Made by a program: the position numbers and the translations under genes. 64,000 bases of DNA, taken from Ceratodon purpureus. Lineage: Eukaryota; Streptophyta; Bryopsida; Pseudoditrichales; Ditrichaceae. Numbering within the stretch: the stretch's first letter is position 1; every line of letters starts with the position of its first letter. The stretch spans positions 3,760,604 through 3,824,603 of the forward strand of contig CM026431.1 in assembly GCA_014871385.1 (NCBI GenBank). Direction: 5' to 3'. Shown piece after piece: positions 56,001 to 64,000 of the stretch. The notes below the pieces were generated by a model that did not search any database, was not told the origin of the DNA, and worked only from the letters and a program-made list of their open reading frames with translations.

Positions 56001-58171
56001 AAAACCAGTCGTGTAGAAGGATTGTGACATGTGAAGGACTGTTTCGTGCAACCCGAAGCTTGCCGTGTCTGTAACACCAAAAAAAAGTCCGTTTCTAGGT
56101 ACTACTATGACATAGCAAGATCATGATGCGGGGATAACAAGTACCCATGCAACCATGCATATCTTCTTCAATTGGGAGTCTACCACCAACTCAAAGGCAT
56201 ATTTCTTTTCAAATGCTGCAAGAGGACCGGATCGCCAGTGAAAGAAAGCTACGTCTGATGGTGTTGTGTTGAATCTCCCTCTTCTTGCCACCTATGCTTT
56301 ATCAGCATTATTATTATCATCCAACTGCCGCAATTGACGTTTGGGACCACCTGGGAGCCTTTAAAAATCGCAGAGTTCAGGATTTTGACCCTGGTGATGA
56401 CATGTTCTTTTACTAGTTCGAAAACGAGACATGAAGTATATAATCATGAATCTTGCCAAAACGTTTTAACTGTGGGGATGGTGAACTGCCCCCTTTGCAT
56501 GCTGAGTGTTGATAAATGAGCTTGGTGACTGACTTCCTGTGGTGCATGCCTTTTGAATTACTACTCTCACCAAACATGCAGATGTGAAAGAAAGCCTAAA
56601 ATATGCTATCGTCTTCCATGGAACACCCGGCCTACTGCATTGTGCAAGATAATTTCCTACACACAGGCCTCATGATTTTCATAAAACAAGCTCACCTGCC
56701 CGTTTCATGGCGGAAAAATGGACTCAGGCTTGGCTGCTAGCAAAATTTGATGTCATCCAGGACCACACGGACAAGTTGCTTATGTCAGGCTTAAAAGCCA
56801 TCCTACCTCATGAAGTACTGCCAAAACGTTTGCTCTAATTTTATGGTCATTCACATTTCTAAGCACTTTATGAACATGCTATATTAAACATGTTTTTTCT
56901 TCTCAATAGAAAAAATAGAATATCTAGAGATTTATTAACTTCTTGAAAATTTTATGCATTACTAACATTATTAAAATTGGCTTAAATCTAAATGCAGAAT
57001 TCCATTCAAACCATCTCTTATATTAGAAAAATATACTTGAGAATGGATCATGGATTTCCAAGATATTCCTTTTGAAAAAAATTGCAACTTTAACCAACTT
57101 GTATAAACGACAAGAATTCCCAAATAGTGTTATTCTAGAAGCAATGTATCACACAAATCATTACTGGTCTTGTGCTGTCTAGTATGTTGTCACTCCTCGC
57201 TCTCTACCAACTAGGGAAACACGTGAAGTCTAGTCAAAGGGTCCATTTACAACAATGGTGGTCATGGTTCAAAAGAAGCTCAAGTATGACATTAGAAAGC
57301 TTGCCGTCATGTCTCTACTACTACTTGCACTACCAAATTGAATGGATTCTGAAGTCCTGTTTTGAGTGATTATATTTACCCTACTCTAAAAACTTTGTGT
57401 GCGCAGGTTTACCCCAATCCAAAAACTTTATGTAATCAATTCCAGTGTCAACATGACAAGATATTCCTGTGTGAATCAGGCAATTGTGACATGTTACTAA
57501 AAGCTTGAAAATGTGATGGTTCCAACTTGGTGTCATGCCATGATTTTACTCGTGAGTAAAACACTAGTTGTGAAGTCCATCCACGTTCGAACATGTTGGG
57601 GTTAGAGTAATTGAACCGCCATAAAGACTATGGCAATGGCCCCATTTGTTTTACTCTACTTTCCTGGTTTTCCTCTTCCTTTGAATGCAGATACCAGGGC
57701 ATGGAGCCCAGTGGTATGATGTCTCTGGTTTGCTTCGCATGAAGTAGTTTAACATGCCTGTTGCTCCTCAGATACGCAATGTGGCATGTTTTACCAGTCA
57801 TGTAGTGAATTGCAATAAAGCATGGTGATGATGAGTATATGGTTATGATGATTAATTTGTGGATGTTTGTGAAGTAATCACATCATCATAGGTCATTTTT
57901 TTATAGTCCAATGATTTAAATGTATCTTGAATTTACTTAATGATGCTGTAAATTTTATTAGTTCAAATTTGGATTATTAATTAAGTTGGAGATTGGAAGG
58001 TCTTTCCATTCATTTTAAAGTGTTTGTAATTTTATATATCATTAAATAAATTTGAATATGATAAAAATACTTTTACCCAGAATCATGCCAGATTATCGAT
58101 TTGGACATTCAACATGTAAAGTATATTATATTTATTACCATAAAAATTAACACCATCATGGTTGGGATTAT

Positions 58172-59094
58172 CCCCTAAGTGCCCAAGCATGTTTTGGGTC
58201 TCAAAACCTCAAAAACAGTGATTTTTGACCACCTTGTTGGGATTGAGGTATGTTCAAATTTTTTACTCATTTTTTCTACTTTTAACCGTAAGATCTTGAA
58301 CCTAAGTATTGTCAATACTTCCTCAAAAAGTTTCAACCGTTGGATCTTTACCAATAGTGAGATTATAACGTTCAAAGTTGATGCAGAATTGTTTTTTTGC
58401 CTTGGCAGAAAGACATACTCAACTTTGTGCCAAGGGGGACTTGGTGATTATTACTCCAAACATTTTGCTCGTATTTTTTTCCATGTAGGTAACTAGGTTG
58501 GGCACCTCCATGCAAAATTTTGGAGACTCATTTTGATTTTTTGGCCTTCATGCAAATTCTTTTCCAGAAGGAGGTATAAAACCGACAATATGGTCAAACT
58601 TAAATAACGTTAAAGATTTTCGGTTCGCAAAAAAATTGAACGGTAAAGTTACATCTATGAGTTTTTGAATTTTAGAAAAAAACAAATTCTGAAAAATTCA
58701 TAAATCTCAAATTTTGACAATTTTTGAAAGGAGAAAATGTAAAATTACAGAAAAATTTGAAGCTTGTTCATGTAATTTTTGGAGGCTGCCCTTCTAAAAT
58801 TGGTAAACTTTTTGACTTGGGTCACTTTGGATTTTGAGTAGTGATTTGGTTATGAACATATTTCAATTTTTTTTTAAAGACCTAATTTTAGACTGCCCGT
58901 TTTGGACTTGAAACCTAAAGTTTCTAGTTGAAGGTTCTAAAATTGGAATTTGACTTTGAAAATTTTACCATGTACACATTGCGGTAAAGGGAGCATCCAA
59001 TAAAAAATTGAGGCAAAAATATCACTTTTAACCTCTTCATCTAGGTTGCTCGAAACAGCAAAAGCCCATTTTGGCTTTCCTGGGCACTTAGGGG
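58172..59094. mobile_element. Non-autonomous TIR DNA transposon, 923 bp, with TTAT target duplication
   Basis: The ends CCCCTAAGTGCCCA and TGGGCACTTAGGGG are inverted repeats, flanked by TTAT on both sides (58168-58171 and 59095-59098). Inside, AACCGTAAGATCTTG (58284-58298) is the exact reverse complement of bases 22624-22638 in the element at 21888-22740. The subterminal AATGGGCTTTT and the CCAAG...TGTTTT patterns also correspond in reverse. The two are thus one family in opposite orientation. No transposase is encoded. It lies in DNA gained by duplication unit 2. Confidence 0.85.
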
Positions 59095-59164
59095 TTATAT
59101 GTGTTGGCGAGGAATAAAATACATATATAATGATATGGAGGTGTACAAGTTAAGAAGGAATGGA

Positions 59165-59805
59165 ATTATACACTTAATTGAAGGTAGAATGAATGCAAAG
59201 ATGTATCCTGACATTCTTGAAGGAACGACTTTGGACAGCCGTTGAAGACATAGATTAGAAATTCAAAAGAGCTTGAGATATACATTGAATATTGGGAGTT
59301 GAAGACATAGATTAGACACTTTGAGTGTGACTTTCTAGCACAATGGATGGAAAGATGTATCATGAAATTCTTTAGGGAATACTTTGAGGTAGCATTAGAA
59401 CTTGATATAGATTGGACATTGAAAGTCTGAGACGTAGATTGTATATTGAGAGTATGAGACAGGATAGGACATTCAGAGTATGACTTCCTTGAAACGTAGA
59501 TTGAATATTGAAGATCTGAGACAAGGATTAGTCATTTGGAATATGACTTCCCAAGACAATGGCTGCAAGATGTATCATAAAATTCTCGAGGGAACACTTT
59601 GAGGTAGCACTAGAAGACATAGACTGGACATCGAAAGTCTGAAAAGCAAATTGAATATTGAGAATATGAGACAAGGATTAGACATTTTGAGTAAGACTTC
59701 CTAGGACAATGGTTGCAAGATGTATCATGAAATTCTTGAGGGAACACTTTGAGGTAGCAATAGGAGACTGAGATTGGACACTTAGAGTGTGACTTTCCAA
59801 CATGA
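59165..59805. repeat. Irregular minisatellite next to the TIR element
   Basis: A unit containing AATGG(C/T)TGCAAGATGTATCAT, AAATTCT, GGGAACACTTTGAGGTAGC and AGACATAGATTGGACATTGA recurs with variable spacing (about 150-216 bases). It is seen around 59180, 59340, 59555 and 59705, with further partial units between. It begins some 70 bases after the TIR element ends. It has no coding capacity of note. Confidence 0.75.
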
Positions 59806-62207
59806 CAATGATCCAAAACATACATCAAATCTTCTTAAAGTTTGGTTTACAATCCAAACATTTCCAAACATTTAACTGTTTGATATACTATGTCTAGTCA
59901 TCTGACCTCAATCCAACCAAAAACTTTTTGGACAAAATAGATAGGTATCCGAGGAAGTGTATTAGTAAGCCAACAACAACGACTATCTTTTCGAACAAAA
60001 TCCAACAAGGTTGGTAGAGTATTGAAATTGATGCAATCAGATAGTTAACCAGGTCCACACCACACAGAACAAATGACATTCTTAAATTACATAAAAGCTG
60101 TACAAAACCGTAAATGTCTACAGGGACGCAATACAAAGTTTCATCCTTTCCAGGTTAATCATGTGGACTTAAAAATTCCTAATATACAAACCTCTCAATT
60201 TCAACAAAAACTCTTGCCTACTGATTACATGACCACCTATTTCCCACACCTAATTCCTTACACAAAAACTTTTATAAACTTCAACACTTGTATCTTTATA
60301 ACTACCATACATTAGTTTAAGAAAATTAGAATATGAATAACAAAATTCTCCTTGGCTAGTTAAAATGCCCCTCACCTTCATTCTCCCTACAACATCATTT
60401 TTAAATTGAAATTTAAAAATGATAATCTTTTTAAATCCAATTTTGGAAAAAATTCTCCTAGAAATTCCTAAACGAGAACTGAACCCAGAACACCCCCCAG
60501 CAAGAAGCAGAGAGTGATTAGAAATGAGGTGTGAAAGGGCAAATTTAAAACTCCCAATCATGAACACCGCAACGCACAATATTCAAACGCAACTGCACAA
60601 AAGTAGTCGCCCCCTCCCAAGGACACTCACCCGGGACCACCAAGGACACCCCTGTCCCCGTCCCTGTCCCTGTCCCCGTCTCCGCCCCCCTCCCCAACCC
60701 CCCCTAAAGCCGTGCCCTCCTCCTCCCCCCAAACCCGCTCCGTCCCCGACCCGTGCCCGGCGACGATATAGTTGCACGTCTTCAATACACTCGCTGCACA
60801 GACACACAACAGTGCGAGCGAGAGTGAGAGAGAGAGCTCAAACCAGACTCACTTCCCTCTTAGGGTCCTCGCTCCCACTCTCCGTCTCCGACCAACGCCA
60901 CCACGGCTCCCAATCTCACTACTACAGCCATCACCAACAATTCACAACATCAAACAACCACGTAAACACCACTGCGGGAGGGCAATATCAAACCAAGCAT
61001 TCTATGATCACCTGCTGCTGATGGGGAGGTGGTGAAGTGAATAATTGATTACTTGCAAGGGTTTGAAGTGAAACAACCGGAGAGGAGGGAGGGAGGAAGC
61101 ACGGCGAAGGAGGGAGAGAAGCGCCGGGAAGGATTACTTGCTGGTTTTTTTTATTTTTTTTTATTTTTTGTATTTTTTTGGTTGCCGGGGTTTGTTTATT
61201 GTTTGTTTGGGGGAGGGAGATGGAGGGAGCCATGGAGGTGGCGCCACTTTGAGATTCTTCATTGGGGGAGAGCTCGTCATGTGTTGGAATCAATGGTCGT
61301 TTCGGGGAGGTGATCGAGGGAGGTCGTTGTAATTGGAGTGGGAAGGGGGACGGGGGAGGAGGGAGGGGAATTCAGTTACTGCCGGGGTGGATTTCTTGCC
61401 ATCGGGGGAGGAGCGCTTGCGAGGCGAGGCGATCGTCGTTGTGAGGGGAGGAGGGGGAGGGGGAGGTGGTGGTGCGGTGATGGTGGTGGTGATGATGATG
61501 ATGATGATCCCGTTTCGGGGAGAGGTTTCGCGCGACGTCTGCCAAGAATAGGGAGGTTTTGGATGGATGCCAATGGCGATGGTGCGAAGCGTGCGACCTC
61601 GCGCAATGCCACGCTGCGTTTGCGAGGCGCGACAGTTATGGAGTGATTTTCTTGCTCGCTAGGATAGGTCTTGTGGTGGCGCTGCCTGGTTGTTAGAGTG
61701 GGAGCCACGGGGTTGGTTGCAGGGCGAGGGTTTGTCTTTGCTAGCACGCAATTCTTGATCATTGATTTTGCATTTGATTTTGAGCATTCTGTGAGGGTCT
61801 GCCTTGAGAGGCTAATTTCGTGCAGAGGGGCGGTGTGTTTCGGAGTTCTTCTTTCGTGTTCTTTCTTGGTTGTACCTTCTTCTCTTCTTCCGGCATTCGT
61901 TTCAGTGAGTTAAGAATTTGAGTAGCAGTCATTAGCATTTCCTTCTTCTTCCCGCATACTCGGCTGGTGGCCACCTTATTAATCGGCTGCATTTACAGTT
62001 AGCAATCAGCACTCTGTTGTTCGTATAGCTTGTTGTTTCATGTAGAATTCTCTCTGTCTTTGTCAAATTCCCTGTTTGTTACACCAGTCTGGTGTGGAAT
62101 CGGAGAAAGCGTATGCTGTTGGCAGCATAGTTGCATTATCGGGATAGATATTTAAAATCGGAGTTGGAAGAAGGGTCGTCGCCGTCTCGGTGTTCAGTGC
62201 GGTCTCC
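59806..62207 (+). promoter_or_regulatory. AT-rich spacer, then promoter and leader region of copy B
   Basis: 59.8-60.5 kb is AT-rich without features. 60,600-60,760 is C-rich with tandem CCCTGT/CCCCGT hexamers at about 60649-60692. 61,050-61,640 is G-rich and includes GGA-type runs and a (GAT) trinucleotide array at 61481-61507. The segment from about 61,540 to 62,207 aligns in patches with the leader of copy A. ORFs here are composition-driven. Confidence 0.5.
61481..61510 (+). repeat. GGT/GAT trinucleotide microsatellite
   Basis: GGTGGTGGTGATGATGATGATGATGAT-type repeats lie in the leader region of gene copy B. The copy A leader lacks this array, so it arose or expanded after the duplication. 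Confidence 0.8.
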
Positions 62208-64000
62208 ATGGCAGTGGAGCCGGACCTGAACAGCGAGGTTTACCAGGAGTTTGACGTGCGAGTGGTGGAGAACGAGGAGCGCTACTTCTGCCTGCTGCCG
62301 CCGTGCGTGGACAAGAACAAGTCGCTGTCCAATCGCCAGCATTGGATCACGCACAGGAAGTTCGTGCACAAGGAGAAGGACAACGTGAACCTGCCGAGCG
62401 GGCGCGTGATTCGCAAATGGCTGACGGAGAGGGCGGGGTGTCAGCCACTTGGCCGGGTGAGCGCTTCGATGGATCGGCGGATGGTGGCGGCTCCGAGCAT
62501 CGAAGAAGGCAACAGCAAGACGTACAACCTTGTAGTGCATATCTCGGGGCTGATGACACAACTGGGGAGCGCGTGGCAGGAGCTGGCTCGGGTTGTGCAG
62601 GACACGAACCAATGTAAGTGTTTCCTTTGACGACTAGAGCAGCAGTTTGTGTCTCGTTTCACGTTGAGAGCAGGAGAAGTTGCAGTTTAGTATGTGAGAA
62701 GGAAGTGAAGTTTTGGACGTCCCGCATGTGGTAAGGCTATGGACGTGGGCATGTTGAGTACCTGATGAGTGAGACCGGAGGAGCAAAGGATGATGATATG
62801 TAGGCCGGAGGTCGTACCAAGAGTATGGATTTCCTTCAGGTAGGCTTTTTTCCAGAGAGGTGGATTTTGTTTAGACAGGAGAATTGACAGATACCCGTCC
62901 GGCTGTCCCAAGTGGTTATTTCTTCAGGCCGTTGATTGGGACAGTGATGGGGTACGAGCACTTGATTAGCATCACGCTGGCTATGAGAATTACCACGTCA
63001 TCCCGTGAGTGAGTATTCAGCAGATATGTAGGACGTTCTTCTGCCTCACGCTGAAGAATTCTGTTATTTTAGGTGTATAATAACCTTTGCTAAATCAGCC
63101 CAGCAGTCAACCGCTCGTGGAATCTGCGTAGAATCCTGGTTAATTGTCTTTTGCAATTTTTTGGCTTATAGTGTAAGTAAGTGAGTAGACATCAACTAGT
63201 TGTGAATTTTTTCGACTTCACGTTGCACTTTACCGTTGTTAGAAAGTCCTGTCTGGAGCAAACTGCCTGGATGTTTAGGAAACTTGGTATTTTGACCTGG
63301 CTCGTGTAGAACACGAAGATGGTGTAAGAACAGACGTTGGTTCTGACCATATTTTTGTTTCAGCCCTACCGCAAGCGGCGCTACCGCGAATTGTCGCGGA
63401 GAAGGTGAAGGAGTTATACCTCAATCTAGAGAGGGCGACTGCAATTAGTGGTGACCTGCCCAGGAAACCCGATGATAGCAAAGGCAGGAAGCGAAGAAGG
63501 AAGAGGGACGAGCAAGATGTGGAAGGGGACCCAAGGGAGTGGGGGTCGATGGGTAAAGCATTAGCTGATGGGATGCAGTTTCCGAAGCTGCTGAAGCCGC
63601 TGGATATAAGGGAAGGGCAACAAATGTATCACGTCCCTCATGATCACGACCACGCAATGGAAGGTGGTGTGGTGAGTATCTCTGTGACCCTTCACTCCTT
63701 GGTACCACCTTTTTCTTAAAGACTTGTAGAATTTTGTGCGCGATGATTTCGTTGCTACTTGAGTTCGCGGGATGACCTGGAGTATCAGGTTTTCTCTTCC
63801 TCTCCATATTGGATAGGGTTTGAGAGTCAGAACGATGTCCTGGGCTTATTTCAGTGATGTACCGATATACCTGTGTGTGATGCCTCTGTGGGTTTGGAAT
63901 GGGACCAGATGGACGGGAGTGCATCTAAACATATCGAATTTTGGATGCAGGAAGATGGCCATGAGATGCATGCAATGGGAGCAAGAGTGAGCGATGTGGG
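62208..64000 (+). CDS. Unknown basic protein, tandem copy B (partial)
   Basis: Exons 62208-62613 and 63364-63671, then exon 3 starting at 63951 and cut by the window end. Exon 1 has the same length as in copy A (406 bases) and differs at only about nine to ten positions, two of them changing the protein (Tyr to Cys in RAGCQPLG, Ser to Asn in KTYNLVVH). Exon 2 is six bases shorter and more diverged (ERATAISGDLPRKPDDSKGR), but keeps the KGRKRRRKRDEQDVEGD basic cluster and YHVPHDHDHAME. Phases match copy A (phase 1, then phase 0). The family is not recognised. No breaks are visible in the part present, so this copy looks functional. Confidence 0.8.

Larger units (their letters stand above)
56000..64000. 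repeat. Segmental duplication, unit 2 (runs off the window)
   Basis: This unit matches unit 1 block by block (see unit 1 entry). The offset between matching points is about 8.2-8.7 kb in the upstream part and about 10.06 kb at the gene. Unit 2 therefore gained roughly 1.5-2 kb in between, largely AT-rich DNA holding the 923-bp TIR element and the minisatellite. It carries gene copy B, cut off by the window end. Confidence 0.85.

Noticed and set aside
1-64000. LTR or virus-like elements, tRNA and rRNA genes, CRISPR arrays
   Set aside because: No reverse transcriptase, integrase or capsid motifs, no cloverleaf-like tRNA sequence and no regular spacer arrays were seen by eye. A tRNA scan would be needed to exclude tRNAs firmly.

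Overview
The window looks like nuclear DNA of a land plant, and a bryophyte (moss or liverwort) is the best guess. Coding exons use plant-type GT/AG introns of roughly 100-560 bases. The recognisable genes are plant families: L-type lectin receptor kinase, group 2 LEA, EXORDIUM-like, ferric reductase oxidase, a MULE transposase with a SWIM finger, and a PLP homeostasis protein. Several loci do not resemble any well-known flowering-plant gene. The species assignment is an inference from gene content and style only. No rRNA, tRNA, CRISPR, LTR element or prokaryotic operon was recognised.

Layout. 0-2 kb is A-rich low-complexity DNA with diverged tandem repeats. 2-6 kb is a four-exon MULE-type transposase gene (minus strand) with a GC-rich, G-quadruplex-like 5' flank. 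7.2-7.5 kb is a small unknown protein (+). 8.4-10.4 kb is a lectin receptor kinase (-). 11.5-12.1 kb is an LEA2/NHL protein (-). 12.9-15.0 kb is an eight-exon YggS/PLPBP gene (-). 16.4-17.6 kb is an EXORDIUM-like gene (-). 18-26 kb is AT-rich and gene-poor. It holds a perfect 56-bp palindrome, a hairpin, a C-rich tract, and a broken gene of unknown family into which a 853-bp terminal-inverted-repeat element has inserted. 26.5-28.5 kb is a tRNA adenosine deaminase (+). 29.2-32.2 kb is a seven-exon membrane protein with VWA and Cache domains, like animal calcium-channel alpha2/delta and CACHD1 (-). 34.3-35.1 kb is a TPR-like protein (+). 36.6-40.8 kb is an eight-exon ferric reductase oxidase (-).

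The last third, about 47.4-64 kb, is a diverged tandem segmental duplication. Each unit carries one copy of a three-exon gene for an unknown, basic, probably nuclear protein (copy A 52.1-54.1 kb, copy B from 62.2 kb, cut by the window end). Exon 1 is about 98% identical between copies, while introns and flanks are patchy. The second unit has gained AT-rich DNA including a second member (923 bp) of the same inverted-repeat family seen at 22 kb, and a minisatellite.

The genes do not form an evident shared pathway. The exon models for PLPBP, TADA, VWA-Cache, FRO and both unknown genes were built by hand from splice sites. In each complete model the exon lengths sum to a whole number of codons.
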